From: Candidatus Elarobacter sp.
Lineage (GTDB): Bacteria; Vulcanimicrobiota; Vulcanimicrobiia; Vulcanimicrobiales; Vulcanimicrobiaceae
Direction of reading: 5' to 3'
Length of the DNA: 9,448 nt
Assembly (NCBI GenBank): GCA_030150085.1
Contig: JASLGJ010000196.1
Coordinates: 1 to 9,448, forward strand
Notes under the pieces: generated by a model
What the model was told of the DNA's origin: nothing
The model's database searches: none
The model's input: only the letters and a program-made list of their open reading frames with translations
In this document: positions 1-6,902 of the stretch, piece after piece
Numbering within the stretch: position 1 is the first letter of the stretch
Layout: the number at the start of each line of letters is the position of its first letter
Position numbers and translations under genes: made by a program

Positions 1-46
1 CTCCAGCACCAGCTCGCGCCGCTCCAGCGCCGAGCTGGTGCTGGAG
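1..46. repeat. Perfect 16-bp inverted repeat at the window edge
   Basis: Bases 1-16 are the exact reverse complement of bases 31-46, with a 14-base loop. It lies at the very start of the window inside the partial helicase frame. It may be a genuine hairpin in coding DNA or a fold-back artefact at a contig end. Confidence 0.7.
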
Positions 47-805
47 AGGCGCGAGCTGATCGAGAAGTCGACCAAACCGGCCGCGATCGTGGTCGACCTG
101 GTCGACCAGGCCCAGCGCCACCAGCTCGTCACCGTTCCGTCGCTGTACGGGCTGCCGCCGCACATCGACGCGCAGGGCCAGATGACCGCGCAGGTGGCCG
201 ACAAGTTCGAGGAGCTGCTGCGGCGCGATCCCAAGCGCGCGGCCAAGGTCCGCTCGGCCGAGGAGATCGAGACCGCGCTGGTCGAGATCGACGCCTTCGC
301 CGCGCCGCGCGAGATCAAGCCGACCTGGCAGGCCATCGACCCGGTCGACCACTGGCGCCTGGAGCTGCCGCCGCAGCGGGTCGGCGTCGACCGGCGCGGG
401 CGCCCGATCCCGGAGTTCGGGCGCAAGTGGGACCAGTGGGTCGCCGAGGCGCGCCGGGTCGCCCCGCACGAGGACGCCGAGCGCTTCGCCAACCGCATGC
501 TCAACGTCGACCAGCGCAGCGTGCGCTGGGAGAAGCGCCGCATCGACGTCAAGCGCGACGGCGAGAAGTACGTCACCCTGTACTCCACCGAGGATCTGCC
601 CGAGCGGGTGATCGAGGTCAGCTCCTCGCTCCCCGGCGCGCTCGGCAGCGCCTACCAGCGGGTCGACGAGATGCTCTCGGGCTACGCCCAGATCCCGGCC
701 AACGGCAACGGCGCCGGGCGCGTCCCGTACGCCACCAAGCACCTCGACAGCGGCGCCGGGCGGCGCAAGCACCGCCGCAACAAGGCCCGGCCCAACCGCC
801 CGTAG
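2..805 (+). CDS. C-terminal part of a probable SF2 DEAD/DEAH-box helicase (5' truncated)
   Basis: The reading frame is open from the window edge, so the N-terminus and any helicase motor motifs lie outside. The visible 250 or so residues include the block DLVDQAQRHQLVTVPSLYGLPP (given here as landmarks DLVD, RHQLVT and PSLYGLPP). In my recollection this resembles the segment following the helicase C-terminal domain in a family of bacterial SF2 (type III restriction/XPB-like) helicases, where a variant of 'LVLDLVD..RH.LVT..SLFGLP' recurs. After it come a charged helical stretch, a WRLELP segment and a basic C-terminal tail rich in Arg and Lys. No Walker motif is visible, so the assignment rests on this block alone. 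A GTG at 38 is the first in-frame start but is probably internal. The TAG stop overlaps the next gene's GTG by one base. The first 46 bases form an inverted repeat and may not be native sequence. Confidence 0.45.
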   Translation, partial: SSTSSRRSSAELVLERRELIEKSTKPAAIVVDLVDQAQRHQLVTVPSLYGLPPHIDAQGQMTAQVADKFEELLRRDPKRAAKVRSAEEIETALVEIDAFAAPREIKPTWQAIDPVDHWRLELPPQRVGVDRRGRPIPEFGRKWDQWVAEARRVAPHEDAERFANRMLNVDQRSVRWEKRRIDVKRDGEKYVTLYSTEDLPERVIEVSSSLPGALGSAYQRVDEMLSGYAQIPANGNGAGRVPYATKHLDSGAGRRKHRRNKARPNRP

Positions 806-2424
806 TGAGACGACGCGTCGCCGCGGGTCTGGCCGCGCTCCTCACCTTCCTCGCCCCGGCGCTGCCCGCGTTCGCGCGCCACCCCTACACGCAAGCCGGC
901 CACCTGCGGATCGGCGTGCTGCGCGACTTCGACACGCTCGACCCGCTGCTCTCGACGCAGGCCGCGGTGACCGATCTGGCCCAGTTCGTCTTCGACGGGC
1001 TGATCCGCTACGACGACCGCGGCGACCCCGTGCCCGACGCGGCCGAGGCCATCCCGACCCGCGCCAACGGCGGCATCTCGGCCGACGGCAAGACGATCAC
1101 CTACCGCCTGCGCCCCAACGTGCGCTTCAGCGACGGCGCGCCGCTGACCGCGCGCGACGTGGTCTTCACCTGGCAGCAGGTCCTCAACAAGAACAACAAC
1201 GTCGCCAACCACTTCCCCTACGACCTGGCCGAGAGCGTCAGCGCGAAAGACCCCCGCACCGTCGTCGTGCGGCTGCACGAGCCCAACGCCGCCTTCGCCG
1301 CGTTCTTCATGCGCTGCGGCACGCAGGGCGCGATCCTGCCCGAGCACCTGCTGCGCGGCAAGCCCGACCTCAACAAAGACCCGTTCGGGCACCAGCCGGT
1401 GGGGAGCGGGCCGTTCGTGGTCACCAGCTACCAGCCCGGCGTGGTGGTCGAGCTGGCGCGCAACCCGCGCTGGTGGGGCCCGCGGCCCGCGCTCGACCGC
1501 GTCACCTACCGCATCATCCCCAACGAGAACTCGCTCCTGGTCGCGCTGCGCACGCACGAGATCGACTTCTACTACAACGCCCCCGAGCAGCAGTACCGCG
1601 AGCTCAAGAGCCTCTCCGGGGTGCGGATCAGTGCGCGGCCCTTCGCGGCCTACGAGCAGGTCACGTTCAACACCGGGCGCGCGCCGTTCGACGACCTGCG
1701 CGTGCGGCGCGCCGCAGCGCAGACGATCGACTGGACCACCCTGCAGCGCAGCGTCTACCTCGCCGTCGACCTGCCCGGGGTGACCGACGTGTTCCCGCTC
1801 TCGTGGGCCTTCGATCCCACCGTCAAGCCCTATCCGCGCGACCTGGGCGCGGCGCGCAAGCAGCTCGACGACGCGGGCTGGCACGCCGGTCCCGACGGCG
1901 TGCGGACGCGCGCCGGCAAGCGCCTGAGCGTCACGCTGCGCACCGTGGCGGGCGTGATCCCGCGCCAGAACGCCGAGGTGCTGATCCAGCAGGAGCTGCA
2001 CGAGGTCGGCTTCGACGTGCAGATCCTCAACGCGCCGGCCAACCTGCTGTTCGCGTCCGCGGGCGCGGGCGGGCTGCTCGCCAAGGGCAACTTCGACCTC
2101 GCCATCTACGGCTGGACGCAGGCTCCCGATCCGGCCGACGACCTGCAGACGATCGGCCCCGACCGCGTTCCGCCCGGCGGCTCGAACTACAGCTTCCTGC
2201 GCGACCCGGTGATCGGCAGGCTGCAGCGCGCGGGCACTTTAGTGTACGAGCGCGAGCGGCGCAAGCCGGCCTACGCCGCGCTGCAGCGGCGCGAGCACGA
2301 GCTGGTCCCGTTCCAGACGATCGTCTGGCGGGCCAACATCAACGCCGTCAACGAGGATTTCCACGGCTTCCGCCCGGCCGTCGCGGTGACGGATTTCTGG
2401 AACCCCTGGGAATGGTCCATCTGA
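805..2424 (+). CDS. ABC transporter substrate-binding protein, family 5 (SBP_bac_5), exported
   Basis: This protein of 539 residues would capture oligopeptides, dipeptides, nickel or a similar ligand outside the membrane and deliver it to an ABC permease. The GTG start overlaps the upstream TAG stop by one base. It was chosen because it gives a complete signal peptide: three arginines, a hydrophobic core to about residue 20, and an AFA cleavage site near residue 24. No lipobox Cys is seen. Family-5 landmarks follow in order: IGVLRDFDTLDPLL near the mature N-terminus, the SADGKTITYRLRP..RFSDGAPLTA block (about 92-115), GSGPF (200-204), NPRWWG, and the C-terminal domain ending in WNPWEWSI. Length and order fit the family, so it looks intact. 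No clear Shine-Dalgarno precedes it, so translation is probably coupled to the gene before. No permease or ATPase genes of this class are in the window. The ligand cannot be told from sequence. Confidence 0.93.
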   Translation: MRRRVAAGLAALLTFLAPALPAFARHPYTQAGHLRIGVLRDFDTLDPLLSTQAAVTDLAQFVFDGLIRYDDRGDPVPDAAEAIPTRANGGISADGKTITYRLRPNVRFSDGAPLTARDVVFTWQQVLNKNNNVANHFPYDLAESVSAKDPRTVVVRLHEPNAAFAAFFMRCGTQGAILPEHLLRGKPDLNKDPFGHQPVGSGPFVVTSYQPGVVVELARNPRWWGPRPALDRVTYRIIPNENSLLVALRTHEIDFYYNAPEQQYRELKSLSGVRISARPFAAYEQVTFNTGRAPFDDLRVRRAAAQTIDWTTLQRSVYLAVDLPGVTDVFPLSWAFDPTVKPYPRDLGAARKQLDDAGWHAGPDGVRTRAGKRLSVTLRTVAGVIPRQNAEVLIQQELHEVGFDVQILNAPANLLFASAGAGGLLAKGNFDLAIYGWTQAPDPADDLQTIGPDRVPPGGSNYSFLRDPVIGRLQRAGTLVYERERRKPAYAALQRREHELVPFQTIVWRANINAVNEDFHGFRPAVAVTDFWNPWEWSI

Positions 2425-2440
2425 CGCCAACGAGGTGCGC

Positions 2441-4150
2441 TTGACTTCCACCGACTGGATCCGCCGCAGCGACGCGCTCGCCGAGCACGTGGTCGCGCTC
2501 TACGCGCTGGTCGCGCCCGAGGACTCCTCGCAGCTCGGCCTGACCCAAGCCGACCCCGCCACCACCGACCTGAGCGCCGGCTGGCGCGAGCGCGTGCGCA
2601 GCGCCGCGGTCGCGGTGACGGCCGCGCTCGAGCGCGCGCTGGCGACCGAGAGCGACGCCCGCGTGCGCGACGACGTCGGCATCCTGCTGCGCGCCGCCGA
2701 CGACGTCGCGCGCGGCCTTGCGCTCAACGAAGCGCACCTGATCTCCTACGTCGACGTCGCGAAGCTGGCGTTCGTGGGCCTGCGGGTGCTGCTCGACGAG
2801 CAGAACCCGCCCGAGCGCAAGCGCCTGGCGCTGACCCGCCTGCGCCGCTACGCCGGGCTCGAAGGCGCCGTCGTGCCGCTCGCGGTCGCGGCCGAGCACG
2901 ACACCCGCGCCCGCCTGGCGCTGCCGAACCTGACCGGTCCCTACGAGCGCGAGATCCGCACCTCGCTGCAGCTCAACCCGGTGCTGCTCGGCGGCATCGA
3001 GGAGCTGCTGCGCGACGCGGACCTGACCGGCTGGGAGGAGCCGTTCGCGGCCTTCCGCGCCCAGACCGAGACCTACGCCGCGTTCGTCGAGCGCGAGCTG
3101 CTGCCGCGCGCGCGGACCGAGCACGAGCTGCCGCCCGAGGTGTACGCCTTCGCACTGCACCAGGTCGGGGTCGACATCCCGCCCGCCGAGCTGGCCCGCC
3201 AGGCGCACGACACGTTCGACGCGCTGGTGGCCGAGATGAACGCGCTCGCCCCGCGCGTCGCCGCCGCCAAGGGCTTCCCGCCCACGAACGACTACCGCGA
3301 GGTGGTGCGGCTGCTCAAGCGCGAGCAGATCACCGGCGACCCCGAGCAGGTCGCGGAGTTCTACCGCCGCCGCCTGCTCGAGATCGAGGCCATCGTGCGG
3401 CGCGAAAACATCGTGACGCTGCCCGACCAGCCGGCCCGCATCCGCGTCGCCTCGCTGGCCGAGAGCGCCGAGACGCCCTGCGCGCACATGAACCCGCCCC
3501 CGCTAGTCGGCAACACCGGTCAGGTCGGCGAGTTCGTGCTCCCGCTCGACGTCCCGCCCCCGCCCGGCAGCGAAGGGACGGAACGCTCCGACGACTTCAC
3601 CCACGACGCGGTGACCTGGACCCTGACCGCGCACGAGGCGCGCCCGGGCCACGAGCTGCAGTTCGACCGCATGCTGCGCGGCGGGCTCTCGCTGGCGCGC
3701 GCGGCGTTCGCCTTCAACTCCGTCAACGTCGAGGGCTGGGCGCTCTACTCCGAGGCGCTGATGCTGCCGTTCATGCCGCTCGAAGGGCAGCTCTGCTCGC
3801 TCCTGATGCGGCTGCACCGCGCGGCGCGCGCGTTCCTCGACCCCGAGCTGCAGAGCGGCGCGATCACGCCCGAGGGCGCGCACGCGTTCCTGGCCGACGC
3901 GATCGTGTACTCCGATCCCTTCGCGCGCAGCGAGGTGGAGCGCTACACCTTCCGCGCTCCCGGCCAGGCCACCGCGTACTTCTACGGCTACATCAAGCTG
4001 GTCGCGCTGCGGGCCGAGGTGGAAGCCGCGCTGGGCGAGCGCTTCGACCCGCTGGCGTTCCACGACTTCATCGTCGACCAGGGCCTGATCCCGCCCGACG
4101 CCCTGCGCGCCGCCGTCCTCGACCGCTTCGTCAGCGCGGCCGCCACCTAG
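2441..4150 (+). CDS. DUF885 family putative zinc metallopeptidase
   Basis: A protein of about 569 residues that matches the DUF885 family over its full length. Putative metal-site residues are visible: HEARPGHE at about 398-405 (an HExxPGH variant of the HExxH theme) and EGWALYSEAL from about residue 431, whose first Glu is a likely third ligand. The family's C-terminal block FRAPGQATAYFYGY starts near 504. Known members are poorly characterised and generally predicted to be peptidases; peptide cleavage here is inference. No signal peptide is seen, so it is probably cytoplasmic. I chose TTG at 2441 because GAGG lies five bases upstream; GTG at 2435 is an alternative adding two residues. It follows the substrate-binding protein by 16 nt and is probably in the same transcript. 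That context suits a peptide capture and degradation pair. Confidence 0.88.
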   Translation: MTSTDWIRRSDALAEHVVALYALVAPEDSSQLGLTQADPATTDLSAGWRERVRSAAVAVTAALERALATESDARVRDDVGILLRAADDVARGLALNEAHLISYVDVAKLAFVGLRVLLDEQNPPERKRLALTRLRRYAGLEGAVVPLAVAAEHDTRARLALPNLTGPYEREIRTSLQLNPVLLGGIEELLRDADLTGWEEPFAAFRAQTETYAAFVERELLPRARTEHELPPEVYAFALHQVGVDIPPAELARQAHDTFDALVAEMNALAPRVAAAKGFPPTNDYREVVRLLKREQITGDPEQVAEFYRRRLLEIEAIVRRENIVTLPDQPARIRVASLAESAETPCAHMNPPPLVGNTGQVGEFVLPLDVPPPPGSEGTERSDDFTHDAVTWTLTAHEARPGHELQFDRMLRGGLSLARAAFAFNSVNVEGWALYSEALMLPFMPLEGQLCSLLMRLHRAARAFLDPELQSGAITPEGAHAFLADAIVYSDPFARSEVERYTFRAPGQATAYFYGYIKLVALRAEVEAALGERFDPLAFHDFIVDQGLIPPDALRAAVLDRFVSAAAT

Positions 4151-4164
4151 CTCGCTTCGCCGCC

Positions 4165-4197
4165 CCGGGCGCCCGTGTTTACCGGCCGGGCGCCCGG
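4165..4197 (+). terminator. GC-rich hairpin after the peptidase gene (weak terminator candidate)
   Basis: An exact 11-bp inverted repeat (4165-4175 with 4187-4197) surrounds an 11-base loop, 14 bases after the DUF885 stop. Each arm contains the self-complementary GGGCGCCC, so it is also a direct repeat. No T-run follows, so a classical intrinsic terminator is not supported. It may still separate the peptidase transcript from the dehydrogenase. Confidence 0.4.
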
Positions 4198-4231
4198 TGA
4201 GGGCAACCTCGCCGAGCCGCTCGCGGTTCGG

Positions 4232-5284
4232 ATGGACGTGAAAGCCACCGTCTACCACGGCCCGCGCGACGTGCGGGTCGAGACCGTTCCCGACCCCGCC
4301 CTGCAAGCCCCGACCGACGCGCTGGTGCGGGTCGTCAACGCCGCGATCTGCGGCTCGGACCTGTGGCCCTATCGCGGCATCCAGAACCCGGCGCCGGGCT
4401 CGCGCATCGGGCACGAGTTCACCGGGGTCGTCGAAGCGGTCGGCGCGGACGTGCGCGGCGTGAAGGTCGGGCAGTTCGTCGCCGCGCCGTTCTCGTACGC
4501 CGAGGGGCACTGCGAGTTCTGCAGCGAGGGCTTGTACACGTCGTGCAAGCAGGCCGGCTTCTGGGGCGGGCTCGACGACGACGGCGGCCAGGGCCAGTTC
4601 GTGCGCGTTCCGTTCGCCGACGCGACGCTGGTCGCGATCCCCGACGCCGTGCGCGGCGATGCGACCAAACGCACCGCCGCGCTCGCCCTGACCGACGTGA
4701 TGGGCACCGGCTTCCACGGCGTGGTCGCGTCCGGCTTCAAGCGCGGTGCGGACGTGGTGGTGGTCGGCGACGGCGCGGTCGGCCTGTGCGCGGTGCAGTC
4801 GGCCCGCTATCTCGGCGCGCAGCGCATCGTCGCGGTCGGCCACCACGCGGGCCGGCTGGAGCTGGCGCGCCGTTTCGGCGCGACCGAGACGGTCGACTCG
4901 CACGATCCCCAGGCCGCGCAGAAGCTCGTCGACGCCACCGACGGCGGCATCACGCACGTCGTCGAGGCGGTCGGCAACCAGAATTCGCTCGACTTCGCGC
5001 TGACCGTCGTGCGCGACGGCGGCACGGTCAGCTTCGTCGGCGTCCCGGCCGGCATGGAAACCGTCCCGTTCCGGCGCCTCTTCAACGACAACGTCTCGCT
5101 GCGCGGCGCCCTCGCCCCGGTCCGCACCTACCTCCCCGAGCTGATGACGGCCCTGGCCGACGGCAAGATCGACCCGAGCCCGGTCTTCACCGAAAAGCTC
5201 CCGCTCGAGTCCGCCCCCCGAGGCTACGCCGACATGGACGAACGCCGCGCGATCAAAGTCTGCCTGGAGATCAGCGCGCCCTAG
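4232..5284 (+). CDS. Zinc-dependent medium-chain alcohol dehydrogenase family protein
   Basis: A 350-residue member of the medium-chain dehydrogenase/reductase (MDR) superfamily, expected to oxidise an alcohol or reduce a carbonyl with NAD(P) in the cytoplasm. The N-terminal GroES-like domain carries catalytic-zinc candidates C40 (CGSD) and H61-E62 (GHEFTG). A lobe with C94, C97 and C105 forms a structural-zinc-like site whose usual first Cys is Glu (EGHCEFC). The Rossmann domain has GDGAVG at 179-184. I chose ATG at 4232 because MDVKATVYHG is the normal MDR N-terminus; the frame stays open upstream to a GTG at 4175, but that stretch is hairpin sequence. There is no strong Shine-Dalgarno. The substrate cannot be predicted. 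It is separated by 81 nt from the DUF885 gene. Confidence 0.92.
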   Translation: MDVKATVYHGPRDVRVETVPDPALQAPTDALVRVVNAAICGSDLWPYRGIQNPAPGSRIGHEFTGVVEAVGADVRGVKVGQFVAAPFSYAEGHCEFCSEGLYTSCKQAGFWGGLDDDGGQGQFVRVPFADATLVAIPDAVRGDATKRTAALALTDVMGTGFHGVVASGFKRGADVVVVGDGAVGLCAVQSARYLGAQRIVAVGHHAGRLELARRFGATETVDSHDPQAAQKLVDATDGGITHVVEAVGNQNSLDFALTVVRDGGTVSFVGVPAGMETVPFRRLFNDNVSLRGALAPVRTYLPELMTALADGKIDPSPVFTEKLPLESAPRGYADMDERRAIKVCLEISAP

Positions 5285-5298
5285 CGGCGCAAACGCCG
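5285..5298. terminator. Short hairpin between convergent genes
   Basis: CGGCG, loop CAAA, CGCCG directly follow the dehydrogenase stop, between two converging genes. A second inverted repeat (GCTCGCCG at 5306-5313 with CGGCGAGC at 5333-5340) overlaps the end of the toxin remnant. Neither has a T-run, so the terminator role is tentative. Confidence 0.35.
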
Positions 5299-5321
5299 GG
5301 ACATGGCTCGCCGGCAATGGT

Positions 5322-5632
5322 TCAAGCATCGGCGGCGAGCGATTCGGCGAGAAGCTCGCGAATGCGGCGCGCCGTGCACGACACGCACGATCTCGATATC
5401 GTTCCGACCGCACGGTACGCGATGACGAACGAGCGCTCGCTCCAGGTTCGGATGCCGGGGAGCAAATCATCATCACGCAGCTTTCCGAGCGTCGGGTTCT
5501 GGCCGAGAAGCGAACCCGGGCCGTGATTCGCGCCAGCACGGCATCGGCGCGCGCGAGCGACTCGCGCTCTTCGAGGTAAGCCAAGATCTCGTCCAGGTCG
5601 CGGGCCGCTCGGTGACGGTATGTGAAGGCCAC
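5322..5632 (-). pseudogene. parE: ParE/RelE-type toxin remnant, three frameshifts
   Basis: ParE toxins poison DNA gyrase; related RelE toxins cleave mRNA. The start GTG at 5632 gives MAFTYRHRAARDLDEILAYL, a typical ParE N-terminus, through ITARVRF. The reading frame then fails. The missing continuation is present in other frames: LGQNPTLGKLRDDDLLPGIR..SFVIAYRAVG, then NDIEIVRVVHGA, then RIRELLAESLAADA and a TGA at 5322-5324. Breaks lie near 5508, 5402 and 5368. They are explained by loss of one C, one A, and two bases of a GC repeat. Joined, the pieces give about 100 residues with the normal family order, so the gene was recently whole. As written the frame runs on antisense through the dehydrogenase, and no functional toxin is expected. 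It lies 27 nt after parD. Sequencing error is the alternative, but all neighbours are frame-intact. Confidence 0.82.
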
Positions 5633-5659
5633 GATGCAGGGGCAGGTGCCCCCGTCGTG

Positions 5660-5941
5660 CTAACGCGAGTTGGCCGCTTTCGGAACCGCCGTACCGCGCG
5701 CGCGCTGGCGCCGCTCGCGGATCTCTTCGAGAACCTCGGCCTCGGAGAGGTTGGGGCCATGTTCGTCGAGTGACTCGCGCAGCCAGGCGCGCAGGGCCTC
5801 GCGCTTGGTCTCCTTCTCCCGCTCCTGATCTTCGAGCAACCGTAGCCCGGCCCGAATCACCTCGCTGCTCGAAGCAAAGCGGCCCGACGCGACCTGCCGG
5901 TGGACGAAGCGGTCCAGCTCAGGCGTCAACGAGATCGTCAC
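5660..5941 (-). CDS. parD: ParD-like type II antitoxin (ribbon-helix-helix)
   Basis: A 93-residue antitoxin of the ParD/CopG type. The N-terminal ribbon-helix-helix is clear: the TISLTPELDRFV strand and first helix, then the RFASSSEVIRAGLRLLEDQE turn and second helix (about residues 2-40). The charged helical C-terminal half is where ParD proteins wrap their toxin. The expected role is to bind ParE and, as a dimer, repress its own promoter. I chose GTG at 5941 because the protein then begins exactly at the ribbon strand; the upstream TTG at 5968 lies inside the operator. There is no real Shine-Dalgarno, and the promoter placement suggests a nearly leaderless mRNA. The gene appears intact although its toxin partner downstream is broken. 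Codon use is less GC-biased than in the flanking genes, which fits horizontal acquisition of the module. Confidence 0.88.
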   Translation of the reverse strand: MTISLTPELDRFVHRQVASGRFASSSEVIRAGLRLLEDQEREKETKREALRAWLRESLDEHGPNLSEAEVLEEIRERRQRARGTAVPKAANSR

Positions 5942-5948
5942 GCCTAGG

Positions 5949-5985
5949 ATTCTACCAGGTAATACCAATAATTGGCATTACCTGG
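5949..5985 (-). promoter_or_regulatory. parD promoter with 31-bp palindromic operator
   Basis: Bases 5955-5985 form a 31-bp near-perfect palindrome centred on A5970, with only one mismatch between the 15-base arms. It is an AT-rich island in a GC-rich window. Reading leftward, TAGAAT (5954-5949) is a good -10 and ATGCCA (5978-5973) a fair -35 at 18-base spacing. The palindrome would therefore cover the -35 and the spacer. This is the arrangement expected for ParD autoregulation. The predicted transcript start falls within a few bases of the GTG. Confidence 0.7.
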
Positions 5986-5993
5986 ATCTCGGC

Positions 5994-6269
5994 TCAGTTT
6001 GCCGTCAGGTCGGCGCCCTCGGTGGCCGGGCCAGTTTCGTGGCGTTCGGCGGTGCGGACGAACCAGTTGAGCAGCAGCGCCAGCAGGGCCATGTCGTCGA
6101 CGATGCCGAGCAGCGGGATGTCGCCCAAGATGTTGAGCGGCGAGAGGATGAACAGCGCCGCGGCGAGCGCCATCAGCTTGAGGCGCATCGGGACGCGGGC
6201 GCTCTGGATCAGCGCGGGGATGCGGCCCAGCGACTTGCGCGAGGTCAGGAGCAGTTTGAACAGACCCAT
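5994..6269 (-). CDS. DUF1232 (YkvA-type) small membrane protein
   Basis: A 91-residue protein with the DUF1232 signature: ARVPMRLKLMALAAALF (about 24-40), then SPLNILGDIPLLGIVDD (43-59) and a second hydrophobic stretch ALLALLLNWF (61-70). This is the family's usual 'SP.D..PD..P..G..DD' core. The two hydrophobic segments suggest a small integral membrane hairpin. The function of the family is not established. The ATG at 6269 has only a weak CAGG upstream. It is 123 nt downstream of the phosphoesterase on the same strand, and its stop lies 8 nt before the parD operator. Confidence 0.85.
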   Translation of the reverse strand: MGLFKLLLTSRKSLGRIPALIQSARVPMRLKLMALAAALFILSPLNILGDIPLLGIVDDMALLALLLNWFVRTAERHETGPATEGADLTAN

Positions 6270-6323
6270 GCGCCTGGATAGCGCGAACGAGCGTGGTATG
6301 TTTCGGCGATCGCTTCCTCTCTC

Positions 6324-6355
6324 GGCCGGCGAGCGAGGCGTGCGATGCGCCGGCC
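6324..6355. terminator. Hairpin between phosphoesterase and DUF1232 genes
   Basis: GGCCGGCG (6324-6331) and CGCCGGCC (6348-6355) form an 8-bp stem with a 16-base loop. It lies about 40 bases downstream of the phosphoesterase stop. No T-run follows in either direction. It could end or stabilise the phosphoesterase transcript. Nothing else recognisable was seen in this 123-base gap. Confidence 0.4.
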
Positions 6356-6392
6356 GGCCATCCCGCGTGTGCCGCGCCGCGCTGCGTGGCGG

Positions 6393-6902
6393 TCAGGCGC
6401 GCGAGAGGTAGTAGCGCAGGCGGATGTCGGCCTGCGCGCCGTCGACGGTCAGGATGGCGTAGCTGTAGCGCGGGTTCATGCGCTTGTCGGTAGGCGAGCC
6501 GGGGTTGGCGACGAGCGTGCCGTTTTCACGCTTGACCAGCGGGCGGTGGCTGTGACCGAACAGGATCACCTCGACCGGGTCCTCGGCGAACGCCGCCAGC
6601 GCGCGGCCGATCGTCGTGCCGCGCTTGCCGTCGCCGTGCACCAGGCCGATGCGCACGTCCTCGACGCGCACGATCTTGCGCCGGCCGAAGCGTTCGCGCA
6701 GCGCCGGGCCGTCGTTGTTCCCGGCCACCGCGTCCAACGGCGCGATGGCCTCGAAGAGCGGGACCGCGAGCGGATCGGTCAGGTCGCCCAGGTGGAGGAT
6801 GCGCTCGACCCGCGCGTCACGCAGCCCGCGTTCGAGCGCGCGCGGAAGCACGCGCCCGAAGCGCGGGAAGTGCGTGTCGCTGACGACGCCGATCACCGTC
6901 AT
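6393..6902 (-). CDS. YfcE/MJ0936-type metallophosphoesterase
   Basis: A 169-residue calcineurin-like phosphoesterase (Metallophos_2), predicted to hydrolyse phosphomonoesters or phosphodiesters using two metal ions in the cytoplasm. All motifs are present in order: DTH at 9-11, GD at 39-40, GNND at 61-64 (GNxD), HGD at 89-91 and GHSH at 116-119. Length is normal for YfcE-like enzymes. ATG at 6902 was chosen because it places MTVIGVVSDTH at the N-terminus. It also overlaps the preceding gene's stop as ATGA, a common coupling arrangement. No Shine-Dalgarno of its own is evident, which supports coupling. The natural substrate is unknown. Expression probably depends on the leader and hairpin upstream at 7091-7260. 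Confidence 0.92.
   Translation of the reverse strand: MTVIGVVSDTHFPRFGRVLPRALERGLRDARVERILHLGDLTDPLAVPLFEAIAPLDAVAGNNDGPALRERFGRRKIVRVEDVRIGLVHGDGKRGTTIGRALAAFAEDPVEVILFGHSHRPLVKRENGTLVANPGSPTDKRMNPRYSYAILTVDGAQADIRLRYYLSRA

Noticed and set aside
427..804. N-terminal extension of the substrate-binding protein frame
   Set aside because: This part lies in a shadow frame of the helicase. The GTG at 805 yields a proper signal peptide at the N-terminus.
682..3487. Long minus-strand open frames opposite the binding-protein and peptidase genes
   Set aside because: They lie entirely antisense to genes with clear family motifs, show no domain, and reflect the scarcity of stop codons in GC-rich DNA.
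4165..4197. Possible intrinsic terminator or mobile-element end after the peptidase
   Set aside because: The stem is perfect, but there is no T-run, no flanking duplication and no transposase, so only a weak terminator call is kept.
3503..5632. A 709-codon open frame on the minus strand opposite the dehydrogenase and peptidase genes
   Set aside because: Only its first 42 or so residues are meaningful (the ParE start). The rest is antisense to two well-supported genes and is His/Arg/Ala-rich low-information sequence, as expected when a frameshift reads into GC-rich antisense DNA.
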